DNA of 64,000 nucleotides, from the NCBI GenBank assembly GCA_000934385.1, contig KN880451.1, positions 124,001-188,000 on the forward strand, written 5' to 3'. How positions within the stretch are numbered: the stretch's first letter is position 1; the number at the start of each line of letters is the position of its first letter. This stretch comes from Cylindrobasidium torrendii FP15055 ss-10. Taxonomy: Eukaryota; Basidiomycota; Agaricomycetes; Agaricales; Physalacriaceae. Below are positions 32,925 through 44,648 of the stretch, in pieces. Both the position numbers and the translations under genes were made by a program. A model generated the notes under the pieces. The model ran no database searches. It had not been told where the DNA came from and worked only from the letters and a program-made list of their open reading frames with translations.

Positions 32925-35900
32925 TCACTTTCTTCCATTGCCTCTCTTTCTCCCACGGCCACTGGCGCTGCCCGGCGGCCGAGCAACAGGCGGAGTGTCG
33001 AGGATGTCGACATCACTTTCGCTGTCCTCGGCTGGTTTCACCTCTCCATCGTGTTCCTTCTGTTTTGCCTCCTTTTCCTTCTCTTCCTTCCAGCCCTTAT
33101 AAACGACGCTAAGCTCCTCAATCTTGTCGGTCATCTCCTGGCGCATCTTGTCGATAGCTTCTGCCTTCCACTCGGTCTGGCGCATTTCATGCGCTAGTGA
33201 TCGACCCATCAACAAGTTGTAGTAGTACTCGGGCTGTTGCACGAAAGTCGCCGCGAAATGGATGAGGTACAGTCCACAATCCGAGAAATTTGGTTGGACC
33301 GGAACCTGGAAAATCAAGCAAGTGCCATGCTGATAGATAGTAGTTGCTTACCGCCGCTTGTTTAGGCACAGGCCTGCTCGTAGTATCTATATGGAGCTTG
33401 TCTTTCGCCTCTAGCCTGAGATATTCAGCAAGGGCGCGTTGCACCTTCGGATGCTTGCCCCCAAGAGAGTCCAGGGTAAATATGACCGTGCTAAAGCATC
33501 TCAGCGCCATTAACAGGATCGAGCGAACAGATACGCACCTATCTTGGGGTATGGGCTTGGCCGGCTTTGGTTTATTTCCTCCAACCTGTGTCCTGTCCAC
33601 GACCTCCTTCTCTTTACCCTTGCCTTTGCCTCTCTTCCCGTACGTCGTTGACCTGAAAGCGGGTGCCTTCGTAACGATCTCGACATCATCCAAGGCGTCC
33701 GACTTGCGCTTTTTCTGCCGATTCGCCGATTTCTTGTAAAAGATTTCTGGCGGCACACCGCCTGTGCGCACCGGGGTACCCTTGAGATTAAGAGGATCGC
33801 TCCCTGAGCTTGCAGCATCAATGTCGTTGTCATCACGCTCCCCCACCTCGGCACCCGTGCTACTACCCACACCGAGATCGGATATCGTAGGGGACATCTG
33901 GCGAGCGCTTGCACTACCAGACGACTCCTCTTCTCGTATGACCATGTCCGAGTCTGAATCAATGACTATCGCGTCTCCCGGCTCATCAACTGTCGGGGAT
34001 GGCGGAGACCCCATGACCAGGTCCTCTTGGGCATGCCCACGAACAGGGGTCGTAGACCGTGATGCAGAGTCGATGAAGGGATTCGTTTGGCCGTCGATGG
34101 AAAGCTGGGATAACGAATCTTGCACTTCTTCAGCGTCGGCTCTCGAAGTCGAAGGGCTGACAGGCCCATTCTGGGAGAGCGATGTGGAACCAGTCGCCAT
34201 TTCATGGTCTTCTGCGTACCCATCTATCGGCTCTGGAGGGACGACCGAGGAGTCGGGGAGGTCAGCTACGTTCTCTGCTGGACAGTTCGCCGAAGTTTGC
34301 GAACGTGTTTTTGGCGATGTGACTTGAGATTCAATGGGCAGCCGAAGAGTATGTTGAGGCTGATATATCACAGCAAGATACCAGTGATAACTGAAAGGGA
34401 CGAAATTAAACGCAAAACACCCTCAAAATGAATAGACGTACTTCTCATTAATTGGGACGATGAGAAGCTTCTTGTCAAAAATGTTGACCTTCGAAGTCCA
34501 TCGTCGGACATTCTGATAACCGTCGGGGCTGATAATTCGGTTTAGGCTTATCGCTGAGCTGCACATCGCTCTTACCCTTTGTTGAATTTGCCGTAGAAGA
34601 AGGGGCTGAATACGTGGACATCCTTCAGAACATCCCCCTGTAGCCATAATCTGAAGCGTCGAATCAGAGTGCAGCTTAAGAACGAGAGAGAACGCTGGTA
34701 CTTCAGTCCGAATTCGATGAGGTTATCGTTCAAAAACTGTGCCGGTCGTAGTCGACCAACATCACCCTTGGTGATGTTCACCGCACCGGGAGTTCCCCAG
34801 GGATATACCAAAACGCTTGTGAAGAGGGTAAACGTAAGAGTGTAACGGTGAGCAAAGGAACATACATTTCCTCAGGGTTCTCTACAGGCAAGACCGCATC
34901 TATGGCTTCGATGTCATTCTTCTCAGCATTCCTGGTGGAACGGCGGACAGTATTTGCCCTGAATGAGGTCGACAGGTCAAATACAGGATAGCAAAAAATA
35001 CCATACACACTTTACAGTCGATGGTCCTGCTTCTGGTGCATACTCCTGACGAGGTGCCTTTGCCTTCATATTTGACTTCACCTTGTTGCTAGGCGTACTT
35101 GGGCTCTTCAGTGCCAAAAGAGCCTGGTAGGTTTGTCACACACCTATTTTCGACGGCAATGACCTCTTCGTCGGACGGAGGGTAGACCAGTGGCGGCGAA
35201 TCAGCCACATCAACAAAGTGGCCATGATCTTGTTGAGATGTAGCTTCGCTTCGCATTCGAGCTCGTGCTCTGGACCACAGTGCATCGCCAGCACCAGTAC
35301 CACTGTACAACTCAGTCAAGGATTCGTGATTTACTACGAAAAATGGTGGCCTACCGAACCGTTTCTGAATGTAGCCCCGGACGTTTGACGTGCTTCACGA
35401 ATTTGTCCCAGAGACGAGGATCCCAATCATGCTCGTCCGTCTTGAAGCGTATGCCCAACATGGGACATTTTCCTGTACTAGTTGAGTCCGAGACTCCAGA
35501 GTTCAGCGACGAGCTGACCGAATTCCTCTTCGAACATGACAACGGGAAGAGCTGGACCCTGCGAGAACATTATGAAGATAGGCCTCGATACGCACGATGC
35601 GGACTCACAGATATCGAAACGTTTGTAAACATATCCAATTCGACGAAAACAGGCTTTTTCTCTGGCGGGCCCCAAATGAGTTTTATCCGAGGGCTTGCTT
35701 CACTGTACTCGACAGAAACATTGTTATAAGCCTGCCCATAGTAAAGCACCATTTGAGCGGGCAGACGAGAAATGGATGCTGTCTGCGTCTGCTTCTTCTT
35801 GACGTTGCCTTTAGCTGGGGCAGGCCCCAGGTCTACAGCCTTGGCGTCTTTCGTAAGTATACGCCGGTTCAGTGTCTATAGATGCGATTGAGCATGTAGA

Positions 35901-36901
35901 CATCAGTAGATGGTACAGCGCATTGCGCACCTTCAAGTTTGGTTTCATCTTGTTCTTCACCGAGGGCAACGAGACTTGGCGAAGATCAAGAAATTTAGAA
36001 GGACGATGTGCTGGGATCGTGAGCCGCCCACTAGACAGGGAAATCGAGATGACTGACTGTTTGAATCCATGGTGGGCTCGTCCTCTGAAATGTCTTCTGG
36101 TTCGTCCAAGATCTTGCCATACTTGCTTTCTGCCCAGCCGGTAGAAGACTCTACGGAAGCAGGATTTCCCTGAGGAAGTGTGGAAGTCGAGGCAGTTGAT
36201 GGTGGATGAGATGAAGACGCCTCGGGCATATTGTATGCTCGAAACGGCAGGATATTGGACGCGCTCTTCGGTGGTTCGTGGCCAATATCATCATCTGCAT
36301 CAAGGTCAATGACTTCTGGAGAAGAACGGCGACCCGGGGGTGTTTGGTCTGGAAAATGTGAATACGACGGCTGTGAGCCGTGAGCATGTTACGCACTGGT
36401 CGCTCCCGTGCTTTCCAGCTTCTGCCTTTTTGCTGGCGGTCCGTTTGGTCCTCGTTCTAGTTCTCGGAAATGGAGAAGAGCGAAAGGTCCAAGCCCTGCG
36501 ACCGGGTTACTGCTTGTTTTTGGTGGTTTGGTCCGGCCACCAGTGAGCAAACTTGGCCTGCATAGCTTTGAGACGCCTGTCTGACGCGAGTTCGAATTAC
36601 TGACGTGGAGCGCTGTTGTGGCGGTTTGAAGGCCGCACTAGCAGTCGGTCTTTGTATCCTAGTCGCAGGTGGGTATGGCCTAAATGTACTTTGTCGGCCT
36701 CGAGTGGTTTGCGCACAATGCAGACGCACTTTAATTCACCAGTGGCAAGTCCATGTAGCGCCTCTCTGTCCTTGACTGGCATGTCGCAAGGTATGTGGAG
36801 AACAAGATCTTGAGACCAATTGGACGTTGCAGCTCAAGAGACGGTGATATTGGATCTGCAGATCGTGATGCATTGATGGCGCATGCCCGCCGTTTCCTCA
36901 T
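32925..36901 (-). CDS. ULP2: SUMO-specific cysteine protease, Ulp2/SENP6-7 type
   Basis: Removes SUMO chains from nuclear proteins (C48 family). The catalytic domain begins DVGRLRPAQFLNDNLIEFGL. The catalytic His is in NYHWYLAVIY, Asp in TVIFTLDSLGG and Cys in QPNFSDCGLYLIHF. A stretch of about 240 residues, acidic and Ser/Pro-rich with basic patches (ANRQKKRKSD), is inserted between His and Asp, as in Ulp2/SENP6-7. After the Cys block there is a charged helix and a GRGRKRGNGRK end. Exons upstream (about 35.0-36.8 kb) encode a long N-terminal region with IKLIWGPPEKKPVFVELDMF and acidic low-complexity segments. The 5' end is uncertain: I place the ATG at 36901 (MRKRRACAINASRSADPISP), spliced toward STFRPYPPATRIQRP, but another start or a separate small gene there is possible. 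Confidence 0.83.
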
Positions 36902-36991
36902 AGGGCAGGTACCCCGGGTTGCATGCGCTCCAAAGACGCGGCCGCGCCATATTCCATAACGTTCTGCACTACATTTACTTATACAAACTGC

Positions 36992-38358
36992 TCATGCTGT
37001 AGCCCTATAAAAGTCAGAAACTAGATACAAACTACCTGCTACTACAGCCAACGAATCTTTTTCAGTGCGGGCAAGCGCCAGTGCCTCCACCAGGCCTTCC
37101 TCTCCCGAGGACTGCAACAACGTAATGTCGGTCCCTGGTGCCAGTTCCAATATCGTGTTTTTCACAACATCTATATCTTCACATTTAATCCAAGGCATCC
37201 CTTCTGGCGGCGAAAACTCCAGGAGAATAGCCTTTGTGCGTATGTTTCTGGGTGCGCCCAAAGGAAACAAAGGTGCCAGAGTGTCCAATGGCCGCTTCGG
37301 AGGTGAGTGAGAGAGGGAAAGGATGAAGGTGAGTTCAATCTCTTGATCGCTGGGATAATTATGGAGTAGGTTGGTCAAATACGCTGCCAATGTCTCTGCA
37401 GAAGCTTGATTATGTGCGCCGTCTACTAAGACAGGCAGTTCGCCCCGAGGGGTAGTCACCGCTTGAAAGGAGAGTCGACCGCGCCATGTAGTGTTTTCTA
37501 TGCCGTGCCCGATGGCCAAGGCTGTGAGCTTGTCTTGCAAGCGTAGCTCATCGTTCGATACCAGCGCCCCAATAAGTCCCAGTGCGGTTCCCAAATTCTG
37601 ATATTGATGACTTCCATGAAGGGGGAAAGTGGCGACGATTGGCATTTGCAGCCACGGAACGGATAACTTCAGCTGTGCGCATGCAGGTGCACGCCAGGGT
37701 GTAAGCGTCCCAAAGTCGGTAACTTGGGCAGGCTCGACGTGTGGTGCCTCGATGAGCTTGCCACCAATGGCCTGGATGTGTGCTTCGACAATAGGTCTGA
37801 CAGAAGATGAAGATTGGCTCCCCAGAACGAAAGGTTTGCCGTGTCTTGCAATAGCGACTTTTTCTCGAGCAATGGAATCAATGGTTCCCCCCAAGAACGT
37901 TTGATGGTCCAGGTCGACTGCTGTCAGCGCGGATGCGACGACAACATCGTCTGGTATGACATTTGTCGCGTCAAGTCTTCCACCCATCCCGACCTCCAAC
38001 ACCACATAGTCCACCTTCGCCCGTTCAAACACCAGTAGAGCGACTAGAGTCAGGGTTTCGAAACTGCTGATAGCGAGGTCGTGTTTGTGAGCTATCCCTT
38101 CAACGTCTGCTTGCGCTGCTGCATATACGTTTGGGTCCACATTCGAGTTGTTTATCGTGATTGAGTCGTAAATGGTGACCAGATGAGGGCTATTAAATCT
38201 GCCGACAGAGAGTCTAGTGTCTGCAGATAATATGGACGATACCAAGGCAGAGACGCTGCCTTTGCCATTTGTCCCAGCAATGTGGATAGTTGGCCTTGTG
38301 TACGCGGGAAGTAGGTTCATCACCGCGCGAATGCGATCCAGAGTTAGGTCAATCGACA
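36992..38358 (-). CDS. FOL3: Dihydrofolate / folylpolyglutamate synthase
   Basis: Adds glutamate to dihydropteroate or folates (Mur ligase superfamily). One uninterrupted exon, 455 residues from the ATG at 38358 (MSIDLTLDRIRAVMNLLP). The P-loop is IHIAGTNGKGSVSALVSSIL. Other blocks: GRFNSPHLVTIYDSITIN, VLEVGMGGRLDATNVI, the Mg/carbamylated-Lys region SIAREKVAIARHGKPF, TTWRGRLSF and LVDGAHNQASAETLAAYL. The N-terminal sequence fits the FOL3/dihydrofolate synthase side better than the longer mitochondrial FPGS (MET7), but I cannot be sure. The frame stays open for about 80 codons upstream of the ATG with no other ATG. Lack of introns is unusual among its neighbours. Confidence 0.92.
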
Positions 38359-38627
38359 TGGCGGGTTCTGATTGAGATTCAATTTTGCTCAAGTTGACGG
38401 TTAAGGACAAGATTAAAAACGATATCAAAGAGCCAGACGCGATCTGACCTGTGATGTTCGCACGTGACAGAAACGCGGGGGACCACGTAGTGATTGCTCC
38501 CGCAGATAGAGTTGTTTGTTGCCTTTGTTTACCCTCATGAACAGCATACGGCCGCGAGGTGACTTTGACGCATGCATTGCCTACCTTTCGCCATCCTCGA
38601 CGCACAGTCTTGGGAAACTACGCCTGA

Positions 38628-38922
38628 ATGCGTTTTGGTGTTGATCTTCGGCGCGCCGATATTGGAAGTCGACGGTAAATAGTAAGTCCAACCTCTCTAT
38701 TCATGCAGACCTTGCAACGTTCGCTCAGCGATTCGCAATCTCTCGATTTCCCCTTCAATATCTTCTCGCTTGAACTTTTCAACCTACGGACCCCCGTGTC
38801 CGCCCGACTTTGCCCGCCTAATCGAAGGTGGCCGACACTCGGGATTGCAAACGTCTTATCTTGCGCCGCGGGCTCCCCGCCATGATACCGATTGGGCGCA
38901 GGTCAGCTTCAAGCATGGATAA
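38628..38922 (+). CDS. Candidate small protein, 86 residues
   Basis: Model join(38628..38674,38709..38922), 261 nt in frame from ATG to TAA. It starts MRFGVDLRRADIGSRR and continues with YGPPCPPDFARLIEGG and APRHDTDWAQVSFKHG at the end, a sequence that looks like protein rather than chance. The intron would be only 34 bp, shorter than any other here, which is the main doubt. It would share a divergent promoter with the folate synthase gene. No family recognised. Confidence 0.33.
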
Positions 38923-39086
38923 TCGGTCACTGGCAGACACCAGCTCGGACAGTCTGTATGAAAATAATCCTTGGCAATGGGTATGAATGCGCTATAAGTA
39001 CAACGAGCAGTGGCAACGACAACATAACGATGAGCTTTTGCTTGGAAGAACGATCCGGCCTGGTTTGACATCTCATCTTGTCACTG

Positions 39087-39502
39087 TCAAGAACTTGTGT
39101 TTCGCCGCGCCCTATCCTGAGCTGCACGACACGCAAAGCAGTATTCGTCCACGGAATCCACGTCTTTCTGGATTTCTTCCCCAAAGTTCTGGAGGATAAC
39201 GGCGTTCTAGCGTCCATGGGATAACCAGCTGCAAGGCGACATACCTGTATGCATCCCGGGTCGCGACATCCTTTAGGGTGTTGGAGGCTACGTGAGCACG
39301 TCTTCAGGCTACAGTCCACGATTGCGACAACGAGATGGCGTTGGAAGTGCTAGGGATGGCAAGCAAATGTCAAGACATGCCACCGACACGAAGGCGACAG
39401 AGCACACCATGCACTTCGTCCACCTAGTTCCTTCACTGGATCGCGTTAGCGGTCGCGTCAACCTCCAAAAGCTAAAACCACATACGCCATTTGTTGACAC
39501 AT
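39087..39502 (-). CDS. Candidate small secreted protein, 88 residues
   Basis: Model complement(join(39087..39206,39245..39270,39320..39423,39486..39502)), 267 nt in frame. Exon 1 (MCQQM) uses a perfect GTATGT donor, and its intron has a CTAAC branch site. Exon 2 encodes a hydrophobic, cysteine-bearing stretch MVCSVAFVSVACLDICLPS that fits a signal peptide. The last exon, QNFGEEIQKDVDSVDEYCF then ACRAAQDRARRNTSS, looks clearly coding. The third intron is 38 bp and the donor of intron 2 has alternatives. A TATAAATA lies about 100 bp upstream. Possible small secreted or membrane protein; not recognised. Confidence 0.42.
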
Positions 39503-39604
39503 TGTAGTCGATGTAGAACGTGTGTCTGTGTTGATTGATGGCGGAAAGGAAAGAAGTACGTTATGGGGGTCAGGAATGGAGGACAAGTAGAACCACCAGT
39601 CTCG

Positions 39605-39612
39605 TATTTATA
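39605..39612 (-). promoter_or_regulatory. TATA box (TATAAATA)
   Basis: On the minus strand, 103 bp before the ATG of the candidate small secreted protein, the same spacing as in the Con-6 and 81-residue genes of this window. Confidence 0.5.
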
Positions 39613-40717
39613 CAAACAGAGTGAGTCACGTTGGTGGCCCAGCTGTCTTTTTACCTCCGTCCCTGGACCTGTTTCTTATGTCCGCCTGCAGTCGAAAAGT
39701 CTGCGTATTGTCATCTGGATACTTTTTGGTGGGGCTTCCGTGGGCCATGACAATGATGAACTCCATTGGGTCTAGAGCTGTCTGTCCGGGCGAGTGTCAG
39801 TTGCAACGAACCCCAGCTGCTATGAAGGCCTTCAAAGACAAAATGCGCCCAAAACATAGCTAGCGTTCTGCGCATGGAAGAAAGGTCAAATGGGGACATT
39901 CAAGCTGCTATCAGCTCTTGCTAGCGTATGGGCAAGATATCGGAAGGAGCTTAAACCAGGTAAGGGGCGAGAGAGTATGTCATTTTGTTCATGCGTAGTG
40001 TCTTTTGTTTGCGACATATGCGAAGGCTGTCAATGGATGCGAACTCACTTTGCGCATGCCATGCCTCCTCCGAGTCGCTGATCCGTTGCTCGAAACACCG
40101 AAAAATCGTGCAGACGTGAGTGATGCCCTTACGCGACCATAGCCGAAGAAATAATTGCGAATCGGAGAGACTACGGTGCACAGGCTCAGCGCTGGATGCT
40201 TAGCTGTTAGCCATAAGCGCCTGATTAGCCCTTCTGTTCGCAGGAGGCTTGTCCGAAGTGGTTAGGCCAGATCATGGAAGTGCGAGTCGCTGCAACATTG
40301 CGGAATGCTGTGGTCATGGAGGTCGATGACTATTTCTAGTGTGACCAAGGTTCAAGATAATTGTCCGTGCAAGCAAGTATGTATGCTTTATGTAGTGCTG
40401 ATGGCCGAGATAGGTTACAAAGCTATTATCTTATCTCGGGATGCGCACCTTTTAAATTGAAGCTGAAGTTGACGCGCCCCGGCGGCGCGCCTTCCCCCTC
40501 CTACTAACATACGTTGGAGGCAATGGTGGGTCAGTAACCAAGTCGATGTCATGAGAGTCGGGAGTCAAAATGTCGGGCAGGTGTCACGGTATAGCGTATA
40601 TCCCAACACCCTTCGGACCGACGCTCGTAGCCTACAACGGGCCGGTCTGAGGGCGCAAGGTAGTACTTAAGATCGAATCAGACATCAAGCTGACGTACGA
40701 ACTCTATCCCTACAATC
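39613..40717. other. Intergenic region, no gene seen
   Basis: About 1.1 kb upstream of the short-chain dehydrogenase gene. Only short unsupported frames. Confidence 0.4.
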
Positions 40718-41841
40718 ATGCCCGACTACGCTGCCAAAGGTCTCTTTGACTTGAATGGTTTTGTTGCAGTTGTTACTGGGGGCGGCACCGGGATTGGCTT
40801 GCACATCGCAAGAGGTCTGGCTGAGAACGGCGCGAAGGTGTACATTACTGGTCGCAGGCTAGAGGTTCTGCAAAAGGCTGCAGGCGACAACAATGTCAAG
40901 GGTTCCATTATTCCGTGCGTACATATTCTGTGTACTGGCAAGGGTCTTGACCCAAGTTCGATACAGATTGTGCATGGATGTAACCTCGAAAGACAGCATT
41001 TTGGAGGCGAAGAAGGTTATCGAGGAAAAGGACGGGAAACTCCATATCCTTATCAACAAGTAAGTCAAAGACAAAAATTACACAAACTCTGCTTACTGCA
41101 GCTACAGTGCCGGCCAGGTTGGGTACTGATTGTGGTCATTGGTACAGTAGCTGGGCAATGACCGTTCCACAGACCGACATCGAACTGGTTCAATTCCGCG
41201 TCCTCTCCAGAACGCCAGGACGCAGAGTCAATAGGCAGCGCGCTGTTCCAAGAATCCGAACAGGCTTGGTCTGACATTTATGCTATCAACACCCACTCAA
41301 TCTTCTTCGTATCCACTGCATTCCTGGGTTTACTCGACAAAGGCTCCCAAGAGACGCCTGGGTACACGTCTACTATTGTAAATGTGACCAGTATATCTGG
41401 GTTAATGAAACTAGCACAAGAACATGTGAGTTCGCCTTGACCTGAGGCTTCACTGGGTGCTTACCACTCGGCAAGTTCGCGTACAACAGCTCAAAGGCAG
41501 CTGCGTCGGCATTGACGAAACTCATGGCCACCGAGTTTGCACTCAAGGGCGTGCAAGTGCGCGTGAATGCGGTCGCGCCAGGCGTTTATGAGTCCGAGAT
41601 GACTATTGATCAAATCTCTCCGGAGCAGGTTGACAAGATAGGCAAAGGGCTGAGTCCTGTCCCCGCGAAACGGCCTGGAACGTGAGTCGTTTAGATTCTG
41701 GGATGCGGCGGACGCGCTGACATAGTTCTCAGCGGACAAGAGGTAGCCGCAACCGTCCTGTATCTTGCATCCCAGTCGGGTTGCTACATGAATGGGCAAG
41801 AGTTGGTGATTGATGGAGGGTATCTGTGTGTCAACCCATGA
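40718..41841 (+). CDS. Short-chain dehydrogenase/reductase
   Basis: Classical SDR. The cofactor loop is [19 protein letters not shown] (TGxxxGIG). The strand after it, [16 protein letters not shown], has Arg residues that favour NADP(H). Catalytic Ser lies in [10 protein letters not shown] and Tyr/Lys in [15 protein letters not shown] (YxxxK). The C-terminal SDR block is [15 protein letters not shown], and the protein ends [20 protein letters not shown]. The start is the ATG at 40718 ([15 protein letters not shown]) and the TGA is at 41839-41841. About six exons and 300 residues. The substrate is not predictable. It is a different subfamily from the SDR at 50.6 kb. Confidence 0.9.
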
Positions 41842-42469
41842 GCTGTAAGGGCAAGTAGAAATGTACAAGACTAGAAGTTTACAGCAAGCGTGGTTATATA
41901 CTTGCGTTGTATGATGACTGCATCGAAAGGAATTCGTAGCGTTCTGCAGCAGCTTGTGTATACGAGCGCGTGAGCAGTTTATTATCATTGAGTTGGTAGC
42001 AGGTTGGTAGTTGAATCCGGTGCAAAATTAATTAAATCCTGTTACCAACAAGCTGGATCTGTGTGCACGATTCGTTAGATGTGGAGGTTCAATTGTGAGC
42101 AGTTACGGTTTCTCCCACATACATGGCACATCTCTCAAGACGGCGCATCGGTGAGCGGTGTCGAAAGTCGCGCGCCGAAAAGCGACGGAGAGCGGCGAAT
42201 TCCCGCCGGTCACGCTTTGTCACGACGTCTATTTCGAGCTCAGCCCAACTTGCCAGCTGCTAGCGCCAATTTGCTGGCCGTTCGCCTGCGCGGATAGTCC
42301 ACTCTCGTTTTGTGACCGGATTTTCATTCGTACCGACCAATTTCGCCAGCTAGGGCTCCAACGCCCGAATTCACGCGCCGAGGAGAACGGTAAGTGTGCA
42401 AGAGTTAGAAAGGGGGTCACGCGGGCTGTGATTGTGATTGTGTTGTGTTGCATCTTTCTTCACACCATC
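41842..42469. other. Intergenic region, no gene seen
   Basis: Promoter and leader region of the GH16 gene. The last 60 bp are T/G-rich. Confidence 0.45.
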
Positions 42470-44648
42470 ATGGCTTCCAACGCTAGGCGACCACCACCAG
42501 CAGGCCAGGACTACGCTGCCGTCCCACAAAGCCCACGAAATGCAGCACCACCCTCAGGCCGCCCATCAACTAGTCGCTCAGCCTCCGCACAACCTGGGAG
42601 GGGTGCCATTGCTGCAGGTGTTGCTAGTGGGGCAATTGGTGGAGGATATGGGCCGTACTCAGTGCGTACCAAACTCTTTCTCGGCGGGCACATACTTACA
42701 GTGCTATCAGTACAACCCGCTAAACGGCAGAGACATGTCAAACCCGTCCCGTTTCAGCGCGGCGCCCTCGGAAATGTCATCAGTGGGCGGCAGTAATGAC
42801 AAGATGGACTTTGCCAACACCTCAACCGTCCCCGCCTATCTCTGGGACAAGGACCCTGACCTGGACGACGCCCTTCACAACCCTGATCCCGTCCGCGATG
42901 CCAAACTCGATCGTTCCTTTACGTTCTTCTCAAGCAGAGGTTGGCTCAATGTCAGCGCTCTCGTTATCCTTGTTGCCGGTCTCGTGACGCTGTTCGCTGG
43001 CTATCCAATTATCGACTACTACGCGCGCGCCGACCCCGATAACGGCGGATACAACCTCGGCGGCATCAACGGGTCTGGACAAGTCCCTGACCTGCCAGGA
43101 CTTCCCAGTCTCATCGACTCAGATACCCCGCAGAGCGCGTATACACGGACCGGCTTCGATGGCAAGAAGTACAACCTTGTCTTCAGCGACGAGTTCGAGC
43201 TTGATGGGCGGACATTTTACCCCGGAGAAGATCCATATTGGGAGGCGATGGACTTCCACTACTGGCCCACAGGCGATCTAGAGTGGTATGACCCGTCGGT
43301 ACGTGCTGGGCAGCACAAAACGTTGCCTTGATATCTGACAGCTCCCAGGCGGCAACAACCAAAGACGGTAAACTCGTGCTGACCATGACCATGGAGGATA
43401 CACATGATCTCAATTGGAAGAGCGGTACGCTACCCGTGCGTTTCAGCACACCGATACTAATAACATTTGCATAGCTATGTTGCAAGGCTGGAACAAGCTG
43501 TGCTTCACCACAGGATATGTCGAAGTCTCTGTCAGTTTCCCGGGCGCGCATGACACAGCGGGTTTCTGGCCGGGTGTCTGGACGATGGTACATATCCTGC
43601 AGTATGCTCAAATATTTAATCTCAACACGACCACAGGGCAATCTAGGTCGCGCCGGGTATGGCGCTTCGACGCAGGGCATGTGGCCATACTCCTACGACA
43701 CATGCGATGTAGGCACCTTCCCAAACCAGATGACTGCCGACAACGAGCCTGCCAATGCCGCCAATGGTAACTCCAATGGCGACGGACCCGTCAGCGAGCT
43801 CCCAGGACAGCGCACATCTGCATGTACATGTCCCGGTGGAGACCATCCAGGCCCGAAGAACAGCGTTGGGCGAGCAGCGCCTGAAATCGATATTCTGGAG
43901 CATCAAATCGAAACTCAGCAATGGCAAGGTCAGGTCTCGCAAAGTTTCCAGGTCGCGCCGTTCGATTATCAGTACAAAATCAACAACAACTCGGACACAT
44001 ACACGTTTTACGACGACAGTATAACCGAATTCAACAGCTACCGTGGCAGCTCGCTTCAGCAGGCTGTCTCTGCCTTGACCTTTGTCGATAAGAACGACTA
44101 TGGCGGTCAACAGTACGGCGTTTTTGGTGTTGAGTACTGGTCGGATCCGAACGACCGTTCGGCTGGCTACATCGAATGGGTCACTGATGGAAAGCCATCG
44201 TGGAGGGTCAACGCTGATGCCATCGGGCCCAACGACGAGGTGGAAATTGGCCAGCGAATCATCCCCGAAGAGCCGATGGTGAGAGCGTCCGCTCGCGAAC
44301 ACCCGCTACGATAAGCTGACCCGTCTATAGTACATGGTTCTCAATTTCGGCATGGCCTACAACTTCCAGCCGCAGGATTATTCGAAATTAACATGGCCAA
44401 ACAACATGTATATCGACTACGTGAGGATATACCAGCGTGAAGGCCTCAAGAAGAAAGACTATTTATCCTGCGATCCTGAAGCTCATCCGACAAAAGACTA
44501 CATTGAATCGTACGTCTGTCGTGCACACGCGACAGGAAGAAAGCTGACTGGATACAGACATATCAAAGCGTATTCGGACCCCAATGTCACAACATGGGAC
44601 GCGGCCGGGTTCACATTCCCAAGGAATCGTCTATACGATGGCTGTTAA
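42470..44648 (+). CDS. KRE6: Beta-glucan synthesis-associated GH16 membrane protein (KRE6/SKN1)
   Basis: Type II membrane glycoside hydrolase/transglycosylase needed for beta-1,6-glucan in the fungal wall. A disordered cytosolic N-terminus (MASNARRPPPAGQDYAAVPQ) is followed by one membrane span around VSALVILVAGLVTLFAGYPI, then the SKN1/KRE6 lumenal domain. Landmarks: YNLVFSDEFELDGRTFYPGE, DPYWEAMDFHYWPTGDLEW, TGYVEVSVSFPG and the catalytic APEIDILEHQ (ExDxxE). Further along are YIEWVTDGKPSW and MVLNFGMAYNFQPQDYSKL. About 620 residues and seven exons, complete. The start at 42470 is the first ATG that gives the family N-terminus, and the protein ends RNRLYDGC. Confidence 0.94.
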
